Shown here one piece after another: positions 24,801 through 34,906 of a stretch of 64,000 bases of DNA. This stretch comes from Ectocarpus siliculosus. Lineage: Eukaryota > Sar > Phaeophyceae > Ectocarpales > Ectocarpaceae. The position numbers and the translations under genes were made by a program. The notes under the pieces are model-generated. The model did not search any database. It saw nothing but the letters and a program-made list of their open reading frames with translations, and was not told the origin of the DNA. The DNA is taken from assembly GCA_000310025.1 (NCBI GenBank), contig FN649743.1:2408658-2472657 (forward strand). The letters run 5' to 3'. Every line of letters starts with the position of its first letter. Positions within the stretch are counted from its first letter, which is position 1.

Positions 24801-27651
24801 CTAAAGCATTGCGAATATGGGATAACGAAAGTATGGGACGCACAGCAGTTGTGTATGCATACCCCGTTGAAGCTCGCGGCTCAAATTTCGGTGGGGCCAT
24901 GACGATGCAAAATGCATAGTTCATCTGATTTTTCGGTGAAGAACTAGCTCAAAGCAAATGTCTTTCGCTCCTATCCGAGCCCCTACGATCAAGCTACAAT
25001 AACTGTACCGTGGAACCGTCATACCATGGTACTGGTAGCGTCACAAGCGTCTACCACCAATTGTACGGTTTGAACCGACCTTGCCAAAACTTGAACGTTT
25101 TTGTTTTTTGCTGTTGAGGTGGCCGACACACGGCGTCTCGACCTCTCGTGGCCACAACTTAGGGTACTCCGGGCGTTTATTGTTCTCTGAAGTAATGTAG
25201 ATGCCGGCTGAAAGCCCGCCGCTATCCACTCCTGGAAGGCTTGATTCCACGTGGTACATTGTTCGCCATACAACGCTTTGTACGTAAAACGCGCGTGTTG
25301 CTTGTGGGCCGTGACGATGCAAAATGCATAGTTCATCTGACTTGACAGTGAAGAACTAGCTCAAAGCAAATGTCTTTCGCTCCTATCCGAGCCCCCAAGC
25401 CCTCTTGACGTGCTACAAGGACGTGTGTGCCTTTTCGAATTGTTTTCTCCTCTAAGGGCGTGTGCGTTGTGTTTTGTAGTTGGGGACAGCCCTCATCCCC
25501 TAGTTTTTCGTCTTTCGTGGCGTACATTGGTCTGCCCCCTCCCTTCTGTATCGCATGGTTTCACGTGTTGAAGGGCAACATATGGTACCACGTTCTATCG
25601 AGAGTCAGAGTACATCAAGTGTCGTCCAGATGGCGTTATACCGCAGACGACGTGACCAATCCTCTTAATGTTTCTCCCAGATGGCCTTTCATGTATAGCG
25701 CAGACGGCGTGATGTGTCCTCTGTTGGTGCCACACAAAAGAGGCGATACGAAGGATGCCCATTTTTTTTCTTTTGTTTGTCCGTGTTGTCCTTGTTTCCG
25801 GTCGCAGGCCCAGCGACAGAAGGCGTTGTACGACATGGTGTACGTGGAGCGACTGCCGGAAGAGCAGCAGATGACCTCTGGACTTTTCCTGCCTGCTAAG
25901 GCTAACCCCAGGATGCACGTCTGCAAGGTACGCGACATGGGTACTTCGAAGTATGATAGTACGACAATCTCGACGGAATGGGGTCTTGTCGTTCTCTCTG
26001 AGGAAAGGATGGAAGATAGGGTCTTGTGCATGAAGAAAGATCGTCACATGAACGATTCTGATACTGTTCATCGCCGCCGACAGTCACGATCGTGTCAGAT
26101 CCATCCCATCGCTTGGACAGTGCAGTGATGACAGCGGTTTATTTATCGCACCTGGCGAACAGACCGGTTTCATTCATTCGTGTTTCGAGTTGACATTAAT
26201 ACATCGTCAGGGCCATTCAAGGTGAAGGTGAGCAATGTGCACCATACGAACGCCATCGAAGAATATTTCCCATGGGGGTCGTATTGATGACAACGACCTG
26301 CATTTCTCTTGCCGGTCACCAGCCAGTCTGTCGTTCGCCGCAACTCTTGTTTTGGTTGTGATCATCGTTGCCGCTGTCCATAGTGTGAAGACATCGGTGG
26401 CTAGTGATGATGTTTGTGGGGAGGATGGGAGAGATTGCGTCGGGCGCGACGCGCACCCCTATTTTCTTTTTGGTGGAGCGTGTAGCCCCCATGTATTAAC
26501 GGTGCACAGTGCGCGTTAATGTCTTGTTCCTTCCGTCTCTTTCTCGGGAAAGGCCGCCCCCCTTGCCGTGTTCAACGCCACTTCTGCAGTCGGGGCTCCT
26601 CTAAAGCGTGGGTTTTGTGCTACAGTGGTCCGATTTTCCTGCCCTATTCGAATTCGAACAAATTGATTTTTGTGCTAAGAGGTCTCACCCGCCCGTATCC
26701 CAGACACTCGTCGCCGTGCACATCTAAAGCCCGCACTATTGAGTGACCCCGACTTTTACCCCCCTCGTTTGTGACCCCCCAACGATTTTGTGACGTTTGT
26801 CGTTCGACGACGCTTGCATCGCAGGTCGTCTCGATCGGGAATGGCCGCGAAGGGGAAAGCGGCAACGTTACGCCGAACGATGCCGTAAAGCAGGGCGACC
26901 TCGTCTTCGTGAAGGATCCCTACGGGATTGGTGAGTTGGTCCTGCAGCGGTATTCGTGTCAGGTTGCTTTCCATTGAGCAGCAGACAGGGGCCGACAACA
27001 ACACAAGCGCTGCCTCCTTCTCCAGAGAGAGAGAAAAACTTCAGCCAAACGTTTGAAGAACGAAAACAAGGACGACCCATGCAACAGACCCCCAGATAAA
27101 GTAATCAAACCTTGTGCTTGTAAAGATATGGAGTCCCCGGTGTCTCTAACATGCACGCGTCTTGGTTGAGTCTAGCTCATTCGCTTCTTCTTGAGGCCCC
27201 AACGGCACGTCTGGTTCCAAAAACGGATGGCATGTATCTCGCACGTGGCCCTCACACGACATTTTCACCATAGATCCCCACTCCTTGCTGCAGCTCACAC
27301 TCGACGTCTCACCTCACGTAGTCTCACCACACGTGAAGCGGGAAACTACGGACCGCGCGTGTGCGTACAGCCGTTGATGTAAGCGTTACGATGTTGTTTT
27401 TGACCAACGATTCGTTTTGTGCGCTTGATTCTCCTCCGCGGCTGCTCCACGTCAACAACTCTGCACTTTTTGTTTTTTATTCGTCAGGCCCACGAGACGA
27501 CGAGTTCGCCGGGAAGAAGTTCTCTTTCGTCCGGTACACGAGCATCTGCGCCGTCATCCCGAACTCGGAAGATTTCGAGAACGCAGCGCGAGAAGCGGGC
27601 AAGTTGCAGGCCGAGATCGACAAGGCTGCAGGCAGCGGCCTCGTGTTTTAG
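21850..27651 (+). CDS. plastid-targeted 10-kDa chaperonin (Cpn10/GroES family)
   Basis: Exons 21850-22008, 25808-25927, 26825-26930 and 27488-27651 (TAG) give 182 residues. Exon 1 encodes a bipartite presequence: hydrophobic signal peptide MKCAAALVVGGAVCAQ followed by AFLPASL and a Ser/Arg/Lys-rich transit-like stretch. This is the A|F context used for import into stramenopile complex plastids. Exons 2-4 encode one GroES domain: ALYDMVYVERLPEEQQMTSG, then GLFLPAKANPRMHVCKVVSIG (mobile-loop region followed by the VxxVG strand), VKQGDLVFVKDPYGI, and KKFSFVRYTSICAVIP. The acidic C-terminal tail is short. Expected role: co-chaperonin ring capping plastid Cpn60 during protein folding. Only one GroES domain is present, unlike the tandem domains of plant Cpn20. 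Intron 1 (22009-25807) is unusually long and contains seven same-strand snoRNA-like genes. Start chosen because ATG 21850 opens the presequence. Confidence 0.88.
22420..22507 (+). ncRNA. C/D box snoRNA, U80/snR60-family paralogue (copy A1, diverged 3' guide)
   Basis: Intronic, same strand as the chaperonin gene. Terminal stem GAGGC (22420-22424) / GCCTC (22503-22507). C-like box ATGACGA, D' box CTGA preceded by the guide GCATAGTTCAT, C' box GTGAAGA, D-like box CGGA. The D' guide is the same as in the other copies, but the guide before box D (TTTTTTCTAT) is not the U80 sequence. Confidence 0.75.
22970..23061 (+). ncRNA. C/D snoRNA-like gene, family B copy 1
   Basis: Shares about 85% of its bases with the copy at 23243-23343. 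Contains TGATGCGA near the 5' end, an internal CTGA preceded by CATGTTAGACTG, a TGCTGAGA C'-like box and a final CTGA (23048-23051), with a short closing stem ACCC/GGGT. The internal guide is complementary to the eukaryotic LSU rRNA motif AGUCUAACAUGU. Confidence 0.58.
23243..23343 (+). ncRNA. C/D snoRNA-like gene, family B copy 2
   Basis: Closed by a perfect 9-bp terminal stem GAACACACC (23243-23251) / GGTGTGTTC (23335-23343). Boxes as in copy 1: TGATGCGA, CTGA after the guide ACATGTTAGACTT, TGCTGAAA, final CTGA (23326-23329). The guide predicts 2'-O-methylation of the C in the LSU sequence GGAGUCUAACA. From memory this is the position modified in yeast (snR58) and human (U104); the numbering should be checked. 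Confidence 0.65.
23374..23403 (+). repeat. 30-bp hairpin-containing direct repeat, copy 1
   Basis: CTGGCGGCTTTCGCCGCCCC and the following CGCTCAATAGA recur exactly at 23596-23625. It contains the hairpin GGCGGC-TTTC-GCCGCC. Located 30 bp downstream of snoRNA B2. Confidence 0.85.
23596..23625 (+). repeat. 30-bp hairpin-containing direct repeat, copy 2
   Basis: Identical to 23374-23403, 222 bp downstream, inside the same chaperonin intron. Confidence 0.85.
24076..24165 (+). ncRNA. C/D box snoRNA, U80/snR60-family paralogue (copy A2, diverged 3' guide)
   Basis: Perfect 7-bp terminal stem GGAAGGC (24076-24082) / GCCTTCC (24159-24165). GATGACGA C box, GCATAGTTCAT guide before CTGA, GTGGAGA C'-like box, CGGA as D box. 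The 3' half carries CACCATCTT instead of the U80 guide. The stem differs from the other copies in both arms, i.e. it covaries. Confidence 0.77.
24649..24741 (+). ncRNA. C/D box snoRNA U80/snR60 homologue (copy A3)
   Basis: Stem GGGC/GCCC. GTGACGA C box, guide GCATAGTTCAT before CTGA, GTGAAGA C' box, and the guide TCTTTCGCTCCTAT directly before the D-like box CCGA. Both guides match vertebrate U80 (CATAGTTCA and GTCTTTCGCTCCTAT, from memory) and are complementary to LSU rRNA GUGAACUAUGC and AUAGGGGCGAAAGAC. Confidence 0.87.
24893..24983 (+). ncRNA. C/D box snoRNA U80/snR60 homologue (copy A4)
   Basis: Stem GGGGC (24893-24897) / GCCCC (24979-24983). Boxes ATGACGA, CTGA, GTGAAGA, CCGA. Both guides identical to copies A3 and A5. 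Confidence 0.88.
25301..25399 (+). ncRNA. C/D box snoRNA U80/snR60 homologue (copy A5)
   Basis: Longest closing stem of the family: CTTGTGGGC (25301-25309) against GCCCCCAAG (25391-25399) with one mismatch. Boxes GTGACGA, CTGA, GTGAAGA, CCGA; guides GCATAGTTCAT and TCTTTCGCTCCTAT. It is the last snoRNA before exon 2 of the host (25808). Confidence 0.88.
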
Positions 27652-29584
27652 TATTGAGCGCTCGTCGTTGTTGTTGTCGTTATCATACCATGTTAGACTG
27701 TGTTTGTTTTTGATTTGGTCTATCTCTGTTAATACTCGCGGGGAGAGTGACTGCTGGCGAAAAATAGAAGGTCATCGTGGGGGACGGGGGGTGTACATGC
27801 TGTAGTCTGAGTAGGCCGTTCGGCCGCAGCGGCGATGGTGGTCTTAAAGTCAAGATGGGCGTACACAGGGCTGCTTTCATTTACTCCAGTTCACGCTTCG
27901 TGCTCTCTGATCCGGGTGGGTGGGCTTTGGGTCGCGATTGCATGTTCAGCTCGATTCTGAGTCCCTACTGGCAGAACGGGTCGGGCAAGGCAATCTACTG
28001 CCTTTGGTTCTCATTCAAGCGTGTGCTCTTCCTGGTACGGGCTGCCCTGGCTCCGTGTGAAGCCTGCCTCGGATGTAATTTGTATACGGTGCATTCGCCC
28101 GTAGTTTCCAGAGGAGAGACAAATGCACTCTCCGCTTGGTGGTGGCGAGCCGTTGGTGAATGGGCAAGACAGGTGTCAGGTATATAAAAAACAGCCGAAA
28201 TATATGGCGTTTTGCCGAGAAACAAAAGTCACAGATGCCGTGAGATTGCAACCGTTCTGTGCGTCTACTCTGGAATCATGGTGATCCCGTCGTGTTTAGC
28301 TTTGTGCTGATGTCAACCGCGCAGGCCCTTTCCTCTCTCTGGAACTCCGCTGATCCACGCCCTTCACACTCAACTTTGATTTTTTTTTCACGGTCATGGT
28401 GCACGCATTACAGGGCAAGGCGATTTCGTCACGTCGTATCTCCGCACCAAAACAAGTTTTTTGTCCCATGCGCGGTGTTCCTGATGCTCTGGCGGCGTTG
28501 CTGAATCCGCTTGAATGTCTAGCGGTTCTCTCACGATAGGGCCTCCGTAAGCTCAGTTTTGTTTGATGCCCATGTGCAACAAGTTTCGTAGCCCCCCAAG
28601 ACTGCCTCGCTGTTGTTGACCGGGGTTCTAACTCCGGGACTACGCACGCTGTTGCGTCCCTTGGCACTCGTGCTGCTTTGATGCAAGGACATTGCCGCTC
28701 CAGCAGTATCGTGCGTATGACCGCTACCGGGCGTTGGACTAGTCCCGCTGGCCACATCCGGTGGATATTAATGACGGCCTCGATCACTCGATGCATGCAA
28801 GGCTGTCCGTCGCTGCTGCCACAGGCAGGCATGCATGTCATGTGTGTTTAACTCCTCGCGTGTTCCAAAATTCTTTTTTCGCTCCTGTTCTTATTCGTTA
28901 TGTGTCGGGACGGTTTCAGCAAGGTTCTGTCGGAATTTCGGCCCCAAGTTGGCTATTTTTAATGAAGTGTTCGAGCATTCGGTATTACTTCAAAGTATCG
29001 GGTTGCGAAACAACTTGATGATCGTCACGACCACTCTGCGGGATAATAACGGCCACCGAAAACTTGTTTCCAAAACCAAAAGAAGGCAAATTTCAATGGC
29101 AAATTGCGTTTTTTGTTGTTTTTTTCACCCATTATTGGATTTTGTCGTCTGCCCCTCTGGCCCCTATCCTCCATTTCTACTAATAGCTAGACGACCCAAC
29201 CGGGGTCACATAGGAGGGGGGGGCTGGACCCCCTCCTGCGGTTCCTGCCTGAGATATCTTTATCGCGACAAGGGTAGGGTACAGCAATCCCTTCCCTCGC
29301 GACGTATGAAGTCGATCGAGTTTACTAACAACGAGCTTCGCAGCGCGTCGCTTTCAACTTAGGCCATTTGTTACGGTGTCTTTTTCATTAAATATTTTTC
29401 CCCCAAAAGATACGATCCAAAAAATGATCTACAACAAAGATTACCCTTTCTTGCGGTGCTGGTCCATCCTTTTTTGCTATTCCGAGTCATCGACCGAAAA
29501 AAAAGAGACCCTGCAACGGCCGTTCGTCACACATACATACATACATTGTACATGCATACACCTTCCACCGCTATGGTATTTCGG
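27652..29584. other. intergenic, no gene recognised
   Basis: A few ORFs of about 100-180 codons occur on both strands (e.g. 28296-28841 minus) but have no family likeness or splice context. A sequence similar to GGCACGACCACTCTCTGGGAT (about 29029-29048 here, with small changes) recurs near 33161, hinting at dispersed repeat remnants. Confidence 0.4.
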
Positions 29585-30277
29585 TTATATCTCCGCATAC
29601 AGTGAAGCAACAGCGATGACAAAGGCATCCGCCATGAGCTGTGTGTATGGTCCGTCTTGGGTGGTGGCTGTTAGAGACCACAGGGCGATTTGAGGCACGA
29701 AAACTGAGGTGGCGAGGGTCAACAGCACGCCGGAAAATACCCACCGCGCCAGCAACCAGTTTTTTTTGCTCTTTGGCTTATCTATGTCGCAACTTTGGTT
29801 TTTCGATGCTCCCTCGCCACCCACTCCAACACCAGCGATGACAAAGGTATCCGCCATGAGCTGTGTGTATGGTCCGCCTTGTGTGATGGTTGATACAGAC
29901 CAGGAGGCTGAAGGGCGCTCAAAAATTGTGAGCGCAACAAAGAGTCGTGGACAGGCGGGAAATATGACCCGCCTCGTCTTCAAGCAATTTGTTTTTGCTC
30001 TTTCGCCCGTGTCGCAACTTTGGTTCATCGATGCTCCCTCGCCACCCACTCCAGCAACAGCGATGACAAAGGTATCCGCCATGAGCTGCGCGTATGGTCC
30101 GTCTTGTGTGGTGGTTGACACAGACCAGGAGGCTATAGGGCGCCCAAAAGTTGGGTTCGCAAAAGTTGACAGCACACCAACAAAGACCCCCCGCTGCTGC
30201 TGCGTCCAGACTCTCTCGGCTCGTTTGCCGCTTGTTTGCACCGCACACATCGGGTTGTCCACTTGGTCCAGCCGCAT
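29585..30277 (-). CDS. tandem-repeat hypothetical membrane protein
   Basis: Intronless 230-codon ORF from a true ATG (30277) to TAA. It consists of three imperfect repeats of about 75 residues, each with the signature QDGPYTQLMADTFVIAVAGV followed by GGEGAS and NQSCD (lost in the last copy), and preceded by a hydrophobic segment such as SGVLLTLATSVFVPQIALW. The repeats give up to six possible membrane-spanning segments. The DNA repeats are 222-225 bp apart (starts near 29613, 29838, 30060), a multiple of or near a multiple of three. The opposite strand also carries a 194-codon ORF (29709-30293), so coding on this strand is likely but not proven. No family recognised. It could be a decaying repeat, although the open frame across all three units argues for selection or recent origin. 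Confidence 0.4.
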   Translation of the reverse strand: MRLDQVDNPMCAVQTSGKRAERVWTQQQRGVFVGVLSTFANPTFGRPIASWSVSTTTQDGPYAQLMADTFVIAVAGVGGEGASMNQSCDTGERAKTNCLKTRRVIFPACPRLFVALTIFERPSASWSVSTITQGGPYTQLMADTFVIAGVGVGGEGASKNQSCDIDKPKSKKNWLLARWVFSGVLLTLATSVFVPQIALWSLTATTQDGPYTQLMADAFVIAVASLYAEI

Positions 30278-30369
30278 GAAAAAACAACGCTAACGCTGCA
30301 CCAGTCACATGACACAGCTCGCGTGAACACCGTTAGAGTTTGCGGGGATCAACCGTCGAGAGATTAGTT

Positions 30370-30379
30370 TGTAGGTAGC
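30370..30379 (+). repeat. target-site duplication, left (TGTAGGTAGC)
   Basis: Ten-base direct repeat identical to 30684-30693, flanking the SINE-like element exactly. Confidence 0.75.
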
Positions 30380-30683
30380 GTCATGTGGTTGTGACCAAAA
30401 AAAGACCACAGAAAAAGACAGCCCCGACTCATCCAAAACTGCCCCAGAAAAAGACAGGATGGGCTGTCCAAAACGGGTTGTCTTTTTTTGTTGGCCATTT
30501 TTCACTGAAAAAAGACACCGTAAGAAGGGGTTCTGTGGCCAGTTGTCTTTTTTTGAGAAGGAAGAAATGGCCTTAGACCAGGATTTATTTAGTGAGAAAA
30601 AAAACTCACTTTGCCCGGACTCGACCCCATGGCCTGGCCCTTAGTAGGCTGGGAGGTTGCCCACTAGACCACCGGGGCGCTAC
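30380..30683 (-). mobile_element. tRNA-derived SINE
   Basis: Read on the minus strand, the element begins GTAGCGCCCCGG. It carries a pol III A box TGGTCTAGTGG and a B box GGGTCGAGTCC about 35 nt further on. The downstream body has repeated AAAAAGACA-type modules and a T-rich region. It is flanked by a 10-bp target-site duplication. The tRNA-like head does not fold into a full cloverleaf (the T stem is unpaired), so this is a SINE, not a tRNA gene. Confidence 0.72.
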
Positions 30684-30693
30684 TGTAGGTAGC
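30684..30693 (+). repeat. target-site duplication, right (TGTAGGTAGC)
   Basis: Partner of 30370-30379. Confidence 0.75.
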
Positions 30694-31485
30694 TGATTGT
30701 TGCACTCGCCCAATCACCAGCGGCATCTACAGCACAGCAGTTGGCCAACGTTTCCTCCGGCCTCAAAAAAGGTTGGCGAGAGAGAACTGCTGGGGGTGCC
30801 ACACCTCCCAATCCCCTCACACATGTGTGGGATGGACTCGCGGCATCATGTGTGAATTTGCAATGAGATGTCTCCGATGGCACCACTCAACGATGCACAT
30901 ACACCACAACAAAGCCGCTCGCAAATCAACGGCTGCAAAACTCATCGACACCGCTTGATTGTGCCAAACCTCCGGTCAAGGCTTCCGCGAATACCTGCGA
31001 AAATATTGGCGGCGTGGCGAGACAGCGAGCTAAACGTCAACGATCGGGAGATCGGCGATCGGCCATAAGTTTTCCAAATCGACTTCCCGACGAGACAAAA
31101 GTCGACTCTCTTTCTCGCACGTGGGGACACAACGTGTGATTTTCCGGGAACATGTCCTTGGCTGCGGCGAGTTTGGGCTGCGGCTGCGATGTCATGTTAC
31201 GCACAGACTTACTAAGGAAGAGCGTGCGAGCAAAACAACAGGCACCCAACCTACATGTAATAGAGATAACTCAGATAGGCAAGGCGAACGGCTCAACGCA
31301 CGAAAGGTAGACAGACCGTACTTAGATTTAGGCCTAACGCGCAACGTCAGTGGGGTGTTCACACCACATGGTGACAACGAGCAGGCATTTCTTGGTAGCA
31401 GGTGTTGAACATGAGTACAGAGAGAAGATAATTAGCAACGGCGCCCACGACAGGAATAGCCATATATCACCGACTATGTATCTGA
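30694..31485. other. intergenic, nothing recognised
   Basis: Only short ORFs without family likeness. Confidence 0.4.
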
Positions 31486-32857
31486 CTAACAGAAAACGAA
31501 CGTTGAATGCAGCATGCGCCACACATCATGCGTACAGCGAGCGTGACAACGGACCAAGGATCCAAGGATACTGCTCACCACCCACCTGGAAAGGGCCGCC
31601 AAGAGCACCCGATGTCTAACAGCCCTTCGCCTCAGAATCAGCGACAACCCGGCCAGCGGCTTTCCAGTACTCGAAGTCACCTTGGCCTGAATCGCCGTGG
31701 CTCCTGCAGCGTGGCTGGTGCACGGGATGATGTTGCTCGGCCACAGCCAAGACAAAGCACGGGCTGCCTCCGCACTCAACAGCACGCGGCCGATCGCTTC
31801 AAGCTCGCACAGCTGCTTCTTTGCGGCTTCGCCTCCTTGAGCTTCCTTCTCGCGGACGAAGCTTGCGACCAATGCCTGGGGCGTGGCGTCGAAAATCACC
31901 CAAGCGAACTTCTGAGTCTAACTCTCGATGTCGTATCTGCTCCAGCGTCAACCAGCATCCGCACGATCCTGGCAGAGTAAAACTCGCCAAAACCCATACC
32001 GTAATGCAAGGGACTTGAGCCGGAAATGTGGCAGATGCTGTTAACGTAAGCCCCGCTACTAGCAGAAGCGTGCTTCTTCTTGTCGTGTTGTTGCAACAGA
32101 AATTTCACGGATGCTTCAGCACCACATGCGGCAGCACCGACCAAAGCGTAGCCATTGTCAACCACTCCGACGTCCACTAATATGGCCATGACGTCCATAC
32201 GTTGGTTCGTGGCACCGCCGCATCCTTCGATCCCAAGGTGCCCAATCATCCGACGTACCACCACAGCGTGTCCGCCTCTTGCTGCCGCATCCAGAGCTAC
32301 GAGTGGAGGTCCTCCCGGCAACGAATTTGGCGTGGTCAACAAGGGGTTAGCGTTGGCACCAAGGAGCACCTCGACAATGTCCAGCTGACCGTCCGACGCT
32401 GCGGCGGACAGTGCTGTCGCTCCGCTGTGGTGACGTCTGTCGACATTAACGCCTGCTTTGACCATCGCTCTCATCACCTCCAAGTGCCCTCCTCCCATAG
32501 CCAGTTGGAGCGGTGTGGCGCTTTGGTATCTCTTTTCGAGATTGGCCCCTGCGGTGATCAGCATCTCGCGGTCATGGCCAGGTTCTCGGAGGCAGCGGAA
32601 ATATGAAGAGCAGTGATGCCCGTACCACCTTTTCTTGACACGTCAGCACCTCTGTCTAGAAGAAGTGTGACAACGCGGGAGTGACCGTGTACTACGGCGA
32701 TCATGAGAGGAGTGAAGCCGTTCGGATCGCCCCTAGTGATATCGAACCCCCTTGCAACCAGGGCGTCTAAATGATCACATGTGGTGAATTCAGTCGCTGC
32801 CCTGTGAAGACCATTCTCGGGGCCTGTAGAACACTGGAGGGGAGACTGCATGGCCAT
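31486..32857 (-). pseudogene. ankyrin-repeat protein, frameshifted
   Basis: A minus-strand ankyrin-repeat gene split over at least three frames. From ATG 32857 the first frame gives ankyrin repeats (NGLHRAATEF, NGFTPLMIAVVHGHSRVV, GITALHISAA) and then hits a stop near 32558. The next frame continues without spacing (AGANLEKRYQSATPLQLAMG, GATALSAAASDGQLDIVEVL, SSPLHYGMGF, LVDAGADTTSRVRL) to a stop at 31896. A third frame carries the usual conserved tail (FDATPQALV, LEAIGRVLLSAEAARALSWL) to 31486. The breaks fall inside repeats or conserved sequence (about 32580-32590 and 31900-31935) with no GT-AG pair to explain them. Ankyrin repeats mediate protein binding; this copy is probably inactive, or the assembly has small indels. 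Confidence 0.65.
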
Positions 32858-34906
32858 GTTGTTGGCTGCAGATATAAGTTGGTCGGTGCAAGAGAGCTTA
32901 CTGTAGATCAATCAGAGTCAATCCACTGTGTGGGTGGGGCGGGCTAGCGCGAGCGAAGCGCTGCAGGCTTGCGGGCTAACTACAGGGGCCCGCTGGATGG
33001 CGGTCGTGTTTGATGTGGGGGTTGCTTAATAATCGCCACACACAGTCCCGCGAACAAAATATCGAGGCAAAGGGACGCAGTAGGACGAAAGAACGTCGCC
33101 ACCGTCCGTGCTCGCCACCGCCACCGGAATTCCCACCACGAACTACAACAACATGATTGGCACGACCACTCTCTGGGATATTTGCCAACGGGTATCAACT
33201 TTATTTCAGGGAGTAAGAACCGCTCTGCGGAGCGTTTGTTTCGTCCCACTATTTTTTCGACCGGTGGATGCAGAGGTGATGGAGCGGTTTTGTTGTGGTT
33301 TGTGGTATATTTAATCACGGAGCTGAGCGGTTCAAACCACCCTTCTCCGCCCCGCTCCGTAGAAAAAATCGCTCCGTGAACAAGCGCCCACCTATCCTTC
33401 ACAAACATACCCCTTCCCAAAAAGGTGCGGGGAACATTGTTCATTATTACAACTGCAGGGCTCGTGGCACCTAAAAAGAGAAATAAATGTGAGGGTGTTA
33501 CAGCAGTACTTCTCTCACTTGCGGCGCCACGTACACCACGACTTGCCACGTGCCTTGTTCGAATACCCACGTCTCCACCAACGGCGTTTACCGCAAATCA
33601 CCACAAGACACTCAGAAAGACAAACGCCTACTGCGTGGGTCGGGTAGGAAGAAGCCAAACACGCACGTGGCACGGAAACCTACCCGATTTGTTCTCTTTC
33701 TGTATCGCGTGTGGTCGTGAAGAACATCTTCAACACGAACGTTGGTCAGCAAGGAATCACAAACCATCAACGACATGGATGTTCGCTCTTTTGCCCACAG
33801 GAAACTCCTGCTGTGCACACCGAGCGGTGCACGCGGCCACTTTATAGTATTGGGAGCCGCTCGTCGATGCGCGACAACACTCACTGTTTGCGGTGGGAAC
33901 CAAATCTCAGTGGCGCAATCGCGTGAAATATCGCCGTGCTGCCTTGCAAGTGCTACATAAGCACATTCACGCAGCATCGCTTCCGCCCGTCCGCTCCACC
34001 AGAAAAATCCTCACCACGAAATACTGGAAGCCAAGAGATACTGCTGCTTCGGGCACATATGTTAGCTCGGGGGTGGGTGGGGGGGTAGCTCTCCGACCGC
34101 AACTCCAGCCGTACTAATTGTAAGTTTTTGCCACTGCGGCTTGGCAAGCGCAAGTTGGACATTTACGTGTGCCGGGTGTACTACGTCGTCAAGAGAAACT
34201 GCTTTAAGAAAAGCACCCGCATCCCTAAAAAGTCGGGACGGAGCACGCCGGGTTCTCACCGGACCAGCACCACGGAAAACACCGAAAATTTCGTGCGAAG
34301 TACTGCTCGTAGCGACTGGTGGACCGTCCCACCTGCCCAAAAGACGCGGCGCGCAACGGAACTACAGTACACAGCGAAAATCGTCGAGTGTGACGTGTAG
34401 ACACGATCCACTAACAACCTCCTCGATTCGGTACATTCTCGGCGTCCAGTGTGCCCTGCTACACAAGGTGTTTGGCTAGCCTACTCCCCGCGGACAGACG
34501 AAAACGATGTCTGCCGATCGAAAGAAAGCTGGGTGTCCCTCTGCGTTAGCTTGACATTTGGCCCGCACACATTTCAACCCTTGATCACTCATGGTGGTGC
34601 TTCGGGTGTACGCAAAACAAAGGCATTTCACAGAGGTCCAGTCAACGGCGACCGAGACAGCTGCAACAGATTCTTGAGTTGGTACAACCCTTCACTAAAT
34701 ACCGGGAATAAAAAAAACCAGCAACCGATGCAACTCGCTAACCACCGCCACAAAAGCCTTTTTTTACATGTCCCCCGCCTACCTTTCTCCCAACGGAGAA
34801 ATTATCGTTGACCATGGGGTGCGCTACGTGGCCGTACTTGCCAAACCTAACCCAGATCCAGCCGCCACCGTAAACAAATCACACCCTAACATCATTCGCT
34901 GTTTTT
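32858..34906. other. intergenic with repeat remnants
   Basis: A minus-strand ORF (32980-33570) shows non-random composition (e.g. FLGRGMFVKDRWALVHGAIF) but no recognised domain. A GCGAGCGAAGCGC hairpin-like motif sits near 32949 and resembles one near 21490. Otherwise nothing seen. Confidence 0.4.

Noticed and set aside
28296-28841. 181-codon minus-strand ORF
   Set aside because: No family likeness, Arg/Ser-rich shadow-like composition.
30601-30683. tRNA gene
   Set aside because: A and B boxes are present, but the T stem and acceptor stem do not pair and target-site duplications flank a longer unit; called a SINE.
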